This document shows positions 30,475 through 36,915 of a DNA stretch of 64,000 bases, in pieces. The DNA comes from Polynucleobacter duraquae. GTDB taxonomy: Bacteria > Pseudomonadota > Gammaproteobacteria > Burkholderiales > Burkholderiaceae. The notes beneath the pieces were generated by a model. The model searched no databases, was not told the origin of the DNA, and was given only the letters and a program-made list of their open reading frames with translations. The position numbers were made by a program, and so were the translations under genes. The stretch is from assembly GCF_000973625.1 (NCBI RefSeq), contig NZ_CP007501.1, forward strand, positions 1,962,293 through 2,026,292. Reading direction: 5' to 3'. Every line of letters begins with the position of its first letter. The first letter of the stretch is position 1.

Positions 30475-30512
30475 TGGTGACTCGGGGCGGAATCAACCAA
30501 AACCAAAGATCC
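30475..30512 (-). repeat. tRNA-Phe 3'-end fragment, copy 2
   Basis: TGGTGACTCGGGGCGGAATC matches the tRNA 3' end with two changes, after which the sequence diverges (accaaagatcc). The patatin stop codon is 5 bp away. Confidence 0.8.
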
Positions 30513-30517
30513 TAATT

Positions 30518-31624
30518 CTATGCCCAGAATTCTTTTATTTTTGGTGCCTCAATTTTTGATCGATCGTAGCCGGTACGCAATGCACCAGCAATTTGTTTTG
30601 GGTCAAGCAAGTCAACACCCTTGGGGGTGCCAGCAACTATCCACTTTACTTTTGTACCGGTCGCCTTAATGTCTTCAATATTTTGAGCAACGGGATGTGG
30701 AATGGTTGTGAGAATTGCTCCCGTCACCCCATCGGTCAAGGTAATGACCAGAGCTCTTTTTGAGCCAGCCACCAAATCCACATGGGCTGGATTTGAGCAA
30801 ATTCCCCCATCCATAACGTAACGTTGGCCCAATAATGTTGGTCCTGCTACCCCTGGCAAGGAGCTGCTTGCTGCTGCACCATGCGCCAAGGGAATGCTAT
30901 TTTTTCTAGCAACTTGTTGCCCTACAACAATGCGCTCACCTGTATAGCAATCAATACCTGTTGTGTACATCCGACTTGTAGACCAATCTTTTTTACTATC
31001 ACCTGTTAATAATGCAACTAGTCTTTCAACGTGATTGCCATTTAATTTATTGTTAGATGCTAAAGCTGCATGGCCGATTATTTTGCGCGTCTCTATGCTT
31101 CCATCGGATGCACTCATATTAATTTGGTCGGCTCTCATCTGACTTGTATTGGGCTTATTTAAAGGCGCAATCTTGGCAAAAATCTCGGGGAACTTCCCAA
31201 AGAAATCAAACTCAGTTCGTAGGCGAGTAAATTCGCCCGAGAGTAGTGATGAGCCCATATAAGATCCAGCAGAGGTGCCCACCACCATTTCAGGAAGTTG
31301 GGCCATGTCTAACCCGGCCTCAATAAGGCCATGAAAGAATCCGCAATACCAGGCAATGTAATATTCTCCGCCGCCGCCGAGTACCATGGTTCGGTCAAGT
31401 CCTTTTGCTAGTTTTGAAACTGTAGGCTTAGTAGCAATAGGAATTGCCAGACCATCATCGGCAAATAATTTATTAGATATTTCATTAGCCTTAATTTGAA
31501 TATTTGACTTTGGGTGCGTTGACTGCGCTTTAGCTGCATCAGCCATGATTCCAGAAGCACCAGTAATGGCTACAGCACCAACAGCGGAAGTTTTTAAAAA
31601 ATTACGGCGTGAAGATTGCGTCAT
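30518..31624 (-). CDS. Patatin-like phospholipase with Tat signal
   Basis: A 368-residue protein. The N terminus SSRRNFLKTSAVGAVAITG is a twin-arginine signal, so it is probably exported folded. The patatin domain has the glycine-rich oxyanion segment GGGGEYYIAWYCGFFHGL (about 83-100), nucleophile Ser118 in GTSAG and Asp272 in the DGG motif (MDGGICSNPAHVDL). Such enzymes are serine lipid acyl hydrolases. A GGAG site precedes the ATG by 5 bp. It is the single gene of its island unit, ending just before the tRNA fragment copy 2. Confidence 0.9.
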   Translation of the reverse strand: MTQSSRRNFLKTSAVGAVAITGASGIMADAAKAQSTHPKSNIQIKANEISNKLFADDGLAIPIATKPTVSKLAKGLDRTMVLGGGGEYYIAWYCGFFHGLIEAGLDMAQLPEMVVGTSAGSYMGSSLLSGEFTRLRTEFDFFGKFPEIFAKIAPLNKPNTSQMRADQINMSASDGSIETRKIIGHAALASNNKLNGNHVERLVALLTGDSKKDWSTSRMYTTGIDCYTGERIVVGQQVARKNSIPLAHGAAASSSLPGVAGPTLLGQRYVMDGGICSNPAHVDLVAGSKRALVITLTDGVTGAILTTIPHPVAQNIEDIKATGTKVKWIVAGTPKGVDLLDPKQIAGALRTGYDRSKIEAPKIKEFWA

Positions 31625-31672
31625 ATCGGCTCCATTGATAGTTAATCAATTTATAGCAGATCTGCAAATGAG

Positions 31673-31694
31673 AAAACCGCCCGAAGGTGGTTTT
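31673..31694 (-). terminator. Terminator of repeat copy 3
   Basis: Stem AAAACCGCC / GGTGGTTTT (one G-T pair) with the UUCG-type loop, 9 bp from the tRNA fragment. Confidence 0.88.
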
Positions 31695-31703
31695 GGTGTT
31701 TCT

Positions 31704-31740
31704 TGGTGGCCAGGGCGGGATCGAACCACTGACATAAGGA
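31704..31740 (-). repeat. tRNA-Phe 3'-end fragment, copy 3 (native subtype)
   Basis: The match runs from the CCA end through the T arm and variable loop toward the anticodon arm (aaccactgacataagga), with a few substitutions. Unlike copies 4-9 it keeps the tRNA-Phe sequence beyond the T loop. The acyltransferase stop is 4 bp away. Confidence 0.85.
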
Positions 31741-31744
31741 GGTC

Positions 31745-32596
31745 TTACTCTATGGGAGCCATCTCTGCTCCAGCTGGTCTTTTGTAGCGGTTGTAAGACC
31801 ACATATATTGATGTGGTCTTGAAAGTATCATCTCTTCAAAATAGTGATTCATTTCTGTACAGGCATCAACTAGACAATCTGGAAACGCTTCTGCCATCAA
31901 TCGGCTCTTAATTAGCCAGCCCTTTCCCAATCCCAGCCTTTCTGCTCCTACAAAAAGAATTGCCACGTTCGCTTGGCGAGCCAACTTAACTGGAAATGAT
32001 GTTGTATACGCATATTGATTAAAAAATTTAGCCCATACCCCATCGCCAACGCTTGGCACCTGATCTGCTAATAGACCCACTACCTCGCCTTTTAATAAAG
32101 CCCTCTTAATTTGACGAACCCCGCCAATATTTGCTTCAACAAACTCAATCTCAGAATGTTTGCGTGATCTAAGCATAAGCTCATTCACCCATCTTTTTCG
32201 GGCCGGCCTATACATTACTGTTGCTCTTGTATGCTCAGCAAAAATACGGGGCACTATTTCAAATCCCCCCAAATGTGGAGCAAGAACAATTAAGCCTTTT
32301 CCATTTTTGGATAGCTCAATAACTTCATTCCAGTTTTCTATGGTTACTTTATTAATGGAGGATTTTGGATGCCTCCAAATCCACAATGTATCCGCAAACA
32401 TCATTCCCGATTCAGCAGCGACCCTCCACGGGGTTAATTGGAATCCAGAATAATGAGCCGCGCTCTGATAATTTTTATATAGGCGTCGTCGGTACCTAGG
32501 AGAAAACAAGTAAACCAATACACCTATACCAGCTCCAATTATTTGAATGGCTGCTAATGGAAGAGAGCTAAAGAGCCTCAATATGAAATATAACAT
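31745..32596 (-). CDS. LpxL/HtrB-type acyltransferase (island copy)
   Basis: A 283-residue acyltransferase of the LpxL family with a hydrophobic N terminus and the HxxxxE motif in LAPHLGGFEIVPR (about residue 109), then YRPARKRWVNELMLRSR and LLADQVPSVGDGVWAKFFNQ. It would add acyl chains to lipid A or a related lipid at the inner membrane. It is distinct from the core homologue at 20.4-21.3 kb, so the island may change envelope lipid acylation. It is the only gene in its unit. Confidence 0.86.
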   Translation of the reverse strand: MLYFILRLFSSLPLAAIQIIGAGIGVLVYLFSPRYRRRLYKNYQSAAHYSGFQLTPWRVAAESGMMFADTLWIWRHPKSSINKVTIENWNEVIELSKNGKGLIVLAPHLGGFEIVPRIFAEHTRATVMYRPARKRWVNELMLRSRKHSEIEFVEANIGGVRQIKRALLKGEVVGLLADQVPSVGDGVWAKFFNQYAYTTSFPVKLARQANVAILFVGAERLGLGKGWLIKSRLMAEAFPDCLVDACTEMNHYFEEMILSRPHQYMWSYNRYKRPAGAEMAPIE

Positions 32597-32622
32597 TTGC
32601 CATTCTAGACGCTATCAAATAA

Positions 32623-32644
32623 AAAACCACCCGAAGGTGGTTTT
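32623..32644 (-). terminator. Terminator of repeat copy 4
   Basis: Perfect 9-bp stem AAAACCACC / GGTGGTTTT, UUCG-type loop, 9 bp from the tRNA fragment. Confidence 0.9.
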
Positions 32645-32653
32645 GGTGATTCT

Positions 32654-32697
32654 TGGTGGCTCGGGGCGGAATCGACCAGGGCCGAGGATATGAATCC
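32654..32697 (-). repeat. tRNA-Phe 3'-end fragment, copy 4 (GGGCCGAGGAT subtype)
   Basis: The 3' acceptor strand and T arm of tRNA-Phe (TGGTGGCTCGGGGCGG on plus) are followed by CCAGGGCCGAGGAT-ATGA-ATCC. On the minus strand GGAT and ATCC can pair as a small stem. The lipoprotein stop lies 15 bp away. Confidence 0.88.
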
Positions 32698-32712
32698 CTT
32701 AAGAGTATGAGT

Positions 32713-33033
32713 CTATCTATAACCCAGAACATCGTCCTGAGTTCTTTTTTGACCCTCTAAGAATCTTTTACTACATATTCCCGAACCACTTTGATTTGCG
32801 AGCTTTTTTGCGTCTACCTGCATTTGATACATTGTTTCAAAACAATCTCTTCTATTCACAAACTCAAATGCTTTTGTATGGGTTTGCTTGCCCTTATGAA
32901 AATAGAAAAAATCTAAGGTCCAGTACTTATCGCCTGTAATGCTAACGCTCATAGGCGCTGAGTCTAGTGGCGGAGGTTGACTCGCACAAGAAATCAAAAA
33001 CACCACAATGCAAAGAATAGAAAACTTGTTCAC
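32713..33033 (-). CDS. Small lipoprotein of unknown function
   Basis: A 106-residue protein with a lipoprotein signal (MNKFSILCIVVFLISCASQ, Cys at about 16). The mature part has two cysteines (about 64 and 87) and a WTLDFFYFHKGKQTHTKAFEF beta-rich stretch. I recognise no family. It is the single gene of island unit 4 and is flanked by tRNA-derived repeats on both sides. Expected location: outer or inner membrane, periplasmic face. Confidence 0.65.
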   Translation of the reverse strand: MNKFSILCIVVFLISCASQPPPLDSAPMSVSITGDKYWTLDFFYFHKGKQTHTKAFEFVNRRDCFETMYQMQVDAKKLANQSGSGICSKRFLEGQKRTQDDVLGYR

Positions 33034-33114
33034 GTTTGGCTTACTGTCTATAAATCCTTAATTTCCAAATATTCTATACTTTTTTACAATTAAATTCCTG
33101 ACAGCCCAAATGAA

Positions 33115-33136
33115 AAAACCACCCGAAGATGGTTTT
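33115..33136 (-). terminator. Terminator of repeat copy 5
   Basis: Same stem as copies 2 and 4 with one mismatch (GATGGTTTT in the right arm), 9 bp from the tRNA fragment. The mismatch suggests weakening. Confidence 0.8.
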
Positions 33137-33145
33137 GGTGTTTCT

Positions 33146-33190
33146 TGGTGGCCCGGGGCGGAATCGACCAGGGCTGAGGATGGCTTATCC
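33146..33190 (-). repeat. tRNA-Phe 3'-end fragment, copy 5 (GGGCCGAGGAT subtype)
   Basis: TGGTGGCCCGGGGCGGAATC is identical to the tRNA 3' end; then ACCAGGGCTGAGGAT-GGCTT-ATCC. The hydrolase stop codon is 6 bp away. Confidence 0.9.
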
Positions 33191-33196
33191 GCTCGT

Positions 33197-33931
33197 CTAA
33201 TTTGCCAAAATAAATTTAGCGGCAGCACTTACCATTTGATCTTCTACCTTATTGAACCCATGGTATGCCAATCCCATACATGGCAAGCCTACGTCTTCTC
33301 CCCCATCAATCATGACTAATTCTGATTTAGTTTCTTTACTTCGCCCCTTAATAATTGATTCTGATGCGCTTATTGGTGTAGCGGCACACGCTTCTTTTTT
33401 ATGGTGGATTGCCATTACCGGCTTACTAAAGTTATTGCCTAAAGTTTCCCCAATATGTGTCCCGGCAATGATGATCCCAGCTACTGCTCCAGACTTCTCA
33501 TTCTGATTGGCAAATTGAACTGCTGTTACCGTTCCCATGCTGTGTCCAAAAATCCAGACGGGTACATTGAATTTATTTCTGTAATATTTAACGACACTTT
33601 CAACTCGTGCTAGGTGTTCAGATTTGCCGCGTACATTCCCGCGCCTTGCGTCACCCAAATCATAGGGCGAATCCACCAATACTGAATTAATTCCATACTG
33701 CTGCCATAATCCTGCCGAACGATTTAGCGGATTTTGCTTGGTGGTTGACCCGTCAGACTTTAAATCTAATACCCCATCGCCACCAATGAATAGAAGAACA
33801 ACTGCTTTTGGCTTGGCAGTCTCAATTAGAAATGTTTTTGTAGGTGTCTCACCAGTCTGTGGAACCTCTAGCAACTGTCCATAGACAAAAGCCGGCATAA
33901 AAAGTGATATCAGACAAATGATTATTTTCAT
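33197..33931 (-). CDS. Secreted alpha/beta hydrolase
   Basis: A 244-residue protein from the ATG at 33931, chosen because a GGAGA ribosome site lies 8 bp upstream and overlaps the earlier ATG at 33946. A signal peptide (MKIIICLISLFMPAFVYG) precedes an alpha/beta hydrolase core with the nucleophile elbow GHSMGTVTA (about residue 133) and a final AYHGFNK His region. It resembles periplasmic dienelactone-hydrolase-like or esterase proteins; no substrate is evident. A TGTCGTTTTAAACGACA palindrome lies 43 bp upstream, over the likely -35 region (a TAATAT -10 is at 33956-33961). Confidence 0.8.
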   Translation of the reverse strand: MKIIICLISLFMPAFVYGQLLEVPQTGETPTKTFLIETAKPKAVVLLFIGGDGVLDLKSDGSTTKQNPLNRSAGLWQQYGINSVLVDSPYDLGDARRGNVRGKSEHLARVESVVKYYRNKFNVPVWIFGHSMGTVTAVQFANQNEKSGAVAGIIIAGTHIGETLGNNFSKPVMAIHHKKEACAATPISASESIIKGRSKETKSELVMIDGGEDVGLPCMGLAYHGFNKVEDQMVSAAAKFILAN

Positions 33932-33974
33932 CGAGGGCGTCTCCATTGGCTCTAAATATTAGCATCATCTACGT

Positions 33975-33991
33975 TGTCGTTTTAAACGACA
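33975..33991. promoter_or_regulatory. Island palindrome P1, copy a
   Basis: TGTCGTTTTAAACGACA, two 8-base arms around one T. It lies upstream of the hydrolase gene and would cover the -35 side of its promoter. Confidence 0.6.
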
Positions 33992-34030
33992 CCGACTGGC
34001 ACATGGATGAACAATCCCTTCAAACAAAAC

Positions 34031-34047
34031 TGTCCTTTTAAAGGACA
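34031..34047. promoter_or_regulatory. Island palindrome P2, copy a
   Basis: TGTCCTTTTAAAGGACA, the same design as P1 with G and C exchanged in both arms; 39 bp from P1. Confidence 0.55.
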
Positions 34048-34107
34048 GTTCATGATGGGGATGTCCGAGACTTATTGCGCCTAAGCCTGTGAGGCCCTGA
34101 AAAGAAA

Positions 34108-34128
34108 ATAGCCCAACAAGTGGGCTAT
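34108..34128 (-). terminator. Terminator of repeat copy 6 (tRNA-Phe type)
   Basis: Stem ATAGCCCA / TGGGCTAT with loop ACAAG, the same hairpin that follows the intact tRNA-Phe gene, 9 bp from the tRNA fragment. Confidence 0.85.
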
Positions 34129-34137
34129 CGTGTTTCT

Positions 34138-34182
34138 TGGTGGCCCGGGGCGGAATCGAACCAGGGCCGAGGATGCGCATCC
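34138..34182 (-). repeat. tRNA-Phe 3'-end fragment, copy 6 (GGGCCGAGGAT subtype)
   Basis: Identical to tRNA-Phe from the CCA end through the T loop (to AATCGAACCA on plus), then GGGCCGAGGAT-GCGC-ATCC. The permease stop is 3 bp beyond. Confidence 0.92.
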
Positions 34183-34185
34183 GAC

Positions 34186-35142
34186 CTAGTAAGTAAGTCC
34201 AGCTACATAGGTATAAAGAGGAATTCCCAAGATGATGTTGAAAGGGAAAGTAATGCCTAATGACATCCCCATATATAGGGCAGGATTTACTTCGGGAAGT
34301 GCGTGCCTTAATACGGCCGGCACAGCAATGTAAGAAGCGCTGGCAGCAAGCACCATCAATAAAACAGTATCACCTAGAGGTAGGCCTAGCAACTTACACA
34401 GCCCCAATGCGATAGAGGCGTGAACTAATGGGGCTCCAATTGCGTAAAACAAAGTAATTGGGGGTTTACCTTTTAATCCCTCAAAGTTCTTAGCAGCCAT
34501 TAAGCCCATATCCAGCAGGAAAAAGGCAAGCATACCCTTGAACAAATCAATAGAAAATGGGGCCATTATTTTTTGTCCATCATCACCGCTTACCAGGCCA
34601 ACTAACATCGAGCCCAACAAAAGAAGCTGTGCGCCATCAGTAAATGATTCATGAAGAATCTTTGATATTCCTGTGGACTGCTTTGAATTGGTAGCTGATG
34701 CTCTTGCTTTATTCGCCAATAAGATTGCCAGAATAATTGCTGGGGACTCCATCAAAGCCATCGCGGCCGCCATATGACCCCCAAAAGCAATACCATATTG
34801 GTCAAGCGCTTGTGTTGCGGTGATGAAAGTAACGGCGCTAACAGAGCCATAAGTTGCGGCAACGGCGGCGGCATCGTAGTTATTCAGCTTGGTTCTTAAA
34901 ACCAAATATCCAATGAAAGGAATAATGATTGCGAGAAATACTGCCAATCCAAGCGCCAAACCAATTTCAAGAGTAAATCCTGATTTATGAAGCGCAAAGC
35001 CTCCCTTCAACCCCAAAGCCATCAACAGATATAAAGATAAAAATCTAGCTATGGGCTGAGGAATTTCTAGATTAGATTTCACCGCGCCAGCAAAGGCACC
35101 AAAAACAAAGAATAGAATTGCTGGATCCAAGAAATTGCTCAT
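34186..35142 (-). CDS. sbtA: SbtA-type sodium-dependent bicarbonate permease
   Basis: A 318-residue integral membrane protein with about ten segments, matching the sodium-dependent bicarbonate transport (SbtA) family. It starts FLDPAILFFVFGAFAGAVKSNLEIP and has ARFLSLYLLMALGLKGGF, a second inverted half with LLDMGLMAA, and APLVHASIALGLCKLLGLP followed by LAASASYIAVPAVLRHALPEVNP. SbtA imports bicarbonate using the sodium gradient; in cyanobacteria it belongs to the carbon-concentrating mechanism and is gated by SbtB, which is absent here. In a heterotroph it could feed carboxylases. It is the single gene of its island unit. Confidence 0.9.
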   Translation of the reverse strand: MSNFLDPAILFFVFGAFAGAVKSNLEIPQPIARFLSLYLLMALGLKGGFALHKSGFTLEIGLALGLAVFLAIIIPFIGYLVLRTKLNNYDAAAVAATYGSVSAVTFITATQALDQYGIAFGGHMAAAMALMESPAIILAILLANKARASATNSKQSTGISKILHESFTDGAQLLLLGSMLVGLVSGDDGQKIMAPFSIDLFKGMLAFFLLDMGLMAAKNFEGLKGKPPITLFYAIGAPLVHASIALGLCKLLGLPLGDTVLLMVLAASASYIAVPAVLRHALPEVNPALYMGMSLGITFPFNIILGIPLYTYVAGLTY

Positions 35143-35207
35143 ATAAACATCTTAGTTATTTTCTAAGACTTTTGTATTGGCCCCATAGAACCTGAGGACT
35201 AAATGAA

Positions 35208-35229
35208 AAAACCACCCGAAGGTGGTTTT
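35208..35229 (-). terminator. Terminator of repeat copy 7
   Basis: Perfect 9-bp stem AAAACCACC / GGTGGTTTT with UUCG-type loop, 9 bp from the tRNA fragment. Confidence 0.9.
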
Positions 35230-35238
35230 GGTATTTCT

Positions 35239-35284
35239 TGGTGGCCCGGGGCGGAATCGAACCAGGGCCGAGGTTGCCTTATCC
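35239..35284 (-). repeat. tRNA-Phe 3'-end fragment, copy 7 (GGGCCGAGGAT subtype)
   Basis: Identical to tRNA-Phe from the CCA end through the T loop, then GGGCCGAGGTT-GCCTT-ATCC. Here the adjoining gene is on the plus strand, so the fragment lies upstream of its start and not after a stop. Confidence 0.9.
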
Positions 35285-35315
35285 TATACTGGGTAATATC
35301 GGCTAAGCTCCTAGA

Positions 35316-36110
35316 TTGATGAGAAAAAATCTACTCGGGCTCCTTTTTGCGCTCTCTCTATCCGTTGTCCTCCACCTAGGTCTATTTCTGCTGTGGACAT
35401 CATATGAAGGTTTCACCTACTTAAAACCCAAAGTTAAAAATCCAGACATTATTGAGGTTCAGCTTGAAGAGCCTATTGCCAAAAATAATAGCGACTTAAA
35501 TACCAGTCTAAATAGTGATAAACAACCAGCATCATTAGGGGCACCATCAGCCCCAACAGCAGAAGAGTGGGCTTTCGCATCCAAATATACTTTAAAAAAT
35601 AGCAAAGGCTATCGTCACTCTTTTGGTCAACAAGTGAGAAGCATGATGGGGACTGCTGTTGAGGGACCAGATCAAGGGCAAGTCAGATTCAGTATTGAAA
35701 TTGCTCCAAATGGTACCGTCACTAAAGTAGAAACGCTTTGGAAAACTTCCGATAAGGCGGAGCAATTAGCTAGAAAGGCAATGAAGTCTATGCCTGCTTT
35801 GCCACCCACGCCAACAGGCAAATCACTCATCTTCGAAAGAACAATTTCATTTACGCCATTTGCTACAAATGATGCGCCAGTCTATAGAGATGATTGTCTC
35901 CCCGATACACCAGCGTTTAGCAATCCATTTGCCTGGGATGGCAAATCATCCCAAGAAATCAAGAAGAACAAGCCTGCTGAAAAGCTCAGCCCCGAAGCGT
36001 TGGCTGAATGCCTAAAGCAATTACCCCAAGACTCTATTGATGGCATCACTGCTGAGGCTCAACGGCAACTAGACATATGGAGCTCGGAAAAACTTAATCA
36101 AAGAAAGTAG
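35316..36110 (+). CDS. TonB-like envelope protein
   Basis: A 264-residue protein with one N-terminal membrane segment (LLGLLFALSLSVVLHLGLFLLW) followed by a PDIIEVQLEEP motif typical of TonB/TolA-type anchors, a Ser/Ala linker and a C-terminal domain with RFSIEIAPNGTVTKVETLWKTS and KAMKSMPALPPTP, which resembles the TonB C-terminal pattern. The last 60 residues add a Lys-rich extension with cysteines. It may be an envelope-spanning energy transducer, but ExbB/ExbD genes are absent. It is the only plus-strand gene among the single-gene units, so this unit is inverted. Confidence 0.7.
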   Translation: MMRKNLLGLLFALSLSVVLHLGLFLLWTSYEGFTYLKPKVKNPDIIEVQLEEPIAKNNSDLNTSLNSDKQPASLGAPSAPTAEEWAFASKYTLKNSKGYRHSFGQQVRSMMGTAVEGPDQGQVRFSIEIAPNGTVTKVETLWKTSDKAEQLARKAMKSMPALPPTPTGKSLIFERTISFTPFATNDAPVYRDDCLPDTPAFSNPFAWDGKSSQEIKKNKPAEKLSPEALAECLKQLPQDSIDGITAEAQRQLDIWSSEKLNQRK

Positions 36111-36147
36111 GGTTTCTATACATACGTATATACGCATATATTTGTAA

Positions 36148-36164
36148 TGTCGTTTTAAACGACA
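36148..36164. promoter_or_regulatory. Island palindrome P1, copy b
   Basis: TGTCGTTTTAAACGACA, identical to copies a and e. It lies after the stop of the plus-strand TonB-like gene, so here it is not in a promoter position. Confidence 0.55.
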
Positions 36165-36192
36165 TGACTGACACAAGGATGTCTAATTGATT

Positions 36193-36209
36193 TGTCCTTT
36201 TAAAGGACA
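36193..36209. promoter_or_regulatory. Island palindrome P2, copy b
   Basis: TGTCCTTTTAAAGGACA, identical to copy a, 28 bp from P1 copy b. Confidence 0.55.
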
Positions 36210-36267
36210 GTTCATGATGGGGATATCCAAGACTAATGGCGATTAACCCTGCCAAGCCCCAAAAGAA

Positions 36268-36290
36268 AATAGCCCAAAAAGTGGGCTATT
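36268..36290 (-). terminator. Terminator of repeat copy 8 (tRNA-Phe type)
   Basis: Stem AATAGCCCA / TGGGCTATT, loop AAAAG, 8 bp from the tRNA fragment; same hairpin type as copy 6 and the intact tRNA-Phe. Confidence 0.87.
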
Positions 36291-36298
36291 GAGGTTCT

Positions 36299-36343
36299 TG
36301 GTGGCCCGGGGCGGAATCGACCAGGGCCTCAGGGCACTAATCC
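36299..36343 (-). repeat. tRNA-Phe 3'-end fragment, copy 8
   Basis: TGGTGGCCCGGGGCGGAATC identical to tRNA-Phe, then ACCAGGGCCTCAGGGCACTA and ATCC. The lipoprotein B stop is 10 bp away. Confidence 0.9.
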
Positions 36344-36353
36344 TGAATAACTG

Positions 36354-36749
36354 TTACATCTTGATAATCTGCCACGCACCTTCTGAGCGGCCATCACCTA
36401 TCTTGTCCCCTGGTTTTGTGTCCTTGGCATAAAAATACAAAGGCATGCCATTAAAGGCTAACTGCTTTTTGCCATCATCGCGAGTAACGATAGAATAGCC
36501 GCCAGATACTGCAGGGCTACCATCAACCAATAATGGTGGCCAGTTCGTTGCGCACATTCCATTACATACCGACTTACCTGAACCGGCCACATCCTTGGTA
36601 AAGATATATAAGGTCATATTGTTATTGCCGGCCAATACACCGTCGTTAGCTTTTGTAAATGGTGCCAATGCCACTCCAGTCATTGACGCACAAGCGGCAA
36701 GAGTAACTGCTGCGACTAAGCCCATTAATACTGTTTTAATTCGATTCAT
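36354..36749 (-). CDS. COG4315-type lipoprotein, copy B
   Basis: A 131-residue paralogue of the lipoprotein at 29926-30321, equal at about 113 positions by eye; most changes are conservative and the C-terminal 40 residues are almost unchanged. The same lipobox (LAAC), the CNGMCATNWPP block and the LYFYAKD repeat are present. The leader with GGGGTAAAC before the ATG is shared too, and a TAAAAT -10 at 36788-36793 is overlapped on its upstream side by palindrome P1 copy c. Duplication of the whole unit within the island is the simplest explanation. Confidence 0.9.
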   Translation of the reverse strand: MNRIKTVLMGLVAAVTLAACASMTGVALAPFTKANDGVLAGNNNMTLYIFTKDVAGSGKSVCNGMCATNWPPLLVDGSPAVSGGYSIVTRDDGKKQLAFNGMPLYFYAKDTKPGDKIGDGRSEGAWQIIKM

Positions 36750-36797
36750 GTTTACCCCTTTGTTTGTTGAGTAACTACTTTAACTCTATTTTATGTC

Positions 36798-36814
36798 TGT
36801 TGTTTTAAACGACA
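36798..36814. promoter_or_regulatory. Island palindrome P1, copy c
   Basis: TGTTGTTTTAAACGACA, one mismatch in the left arm. It lies 48 bp upstream of lipoprotein B and over the predicted -35 region. Confidence 0.55.
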
Positions 36815-36839
36815 TTACACTTTCGCCACATAAATGAAA

Positions 36840-36859
36840 AAACCACCCGCAGGTGGTTT
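36840..36859 (-). terminator. Terminator of repeat copy 9
   Basis: 8-bp stem AAACCACC / GGTGGTTT with loop CGCA, 10 bp from the tRNA fragment. Confidence 0.87.
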
Positions 36860-36869
36860 AGGTGTTTCT

Positions 36870-36913
36870 TGGTGGCCCGGGGCGGAATTGACCAGGGCCG
36901 AGGATATCAATCC
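36870..36913 (-). repeat. tRNA-Phe 3'-end fragment, copy 9 (GGGCCGAGGAT subtype)
   Basis: TGGTGGCCCGGGGCGGAATT, one change, then GACCAGGGCCGAGGAT-ATCA-ATCC. The cupredoxin stop codon is only 2 bp away. Confidence 0.9.
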
Positions 36914-36915
36914 GC

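Larger units (their letters stand above)
33975..34182 (-). repeat. Composite repeat module: P1, P2, terminator, tRNA fragment (copy 6)
   Basis: About 208 bp with the same order of parts as 36148-36343 and 42427-42760: palindrome P1, a GACTGGCACATGGATG-like stretch, palindrome P2, TTCATGATGGGG, an ATAGCCCA hairpin and the tRNA-Phe 3' end. The similarity to the sequence downstream of the living tRNA-Phe suggests this block is a displaced former tRNA-Phe downstream region. Confidence 0.7.
36148..36343 (-). repeat. Composite repeat module: P1, P2, terminator, tRNA fragment (copy 8)
   Basis: About 196 bp with the same part order as 33975-34182, including the stretch GACTGACACAAGGATG between palindromes and TTCATGATGGGGAT after P2. 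The two modules are clearly homologous along most of their length. Confidence 0.72.

Noticed and set aside
33975..33991. Palindromes P1 and P2 as transcription terminators
   Set aside because: Arms are AT-rich at the centre with a one-base loop, and no U tract follows; DNA-level dyads fit better.
33965..34180. 71-residue minus-strand frame covering repeat copy 6
   Set aside because: It is a translation of the tRNA fragment, hairpin and palindromes; similar meaningless frames arise at other copies.
34138..34182. Fragments as extra functional tRNA genes
   Set aside because: All ten lack the D arm and the 5' acceptor strand, and in copies 4-9 the T stem cannot pair fully.
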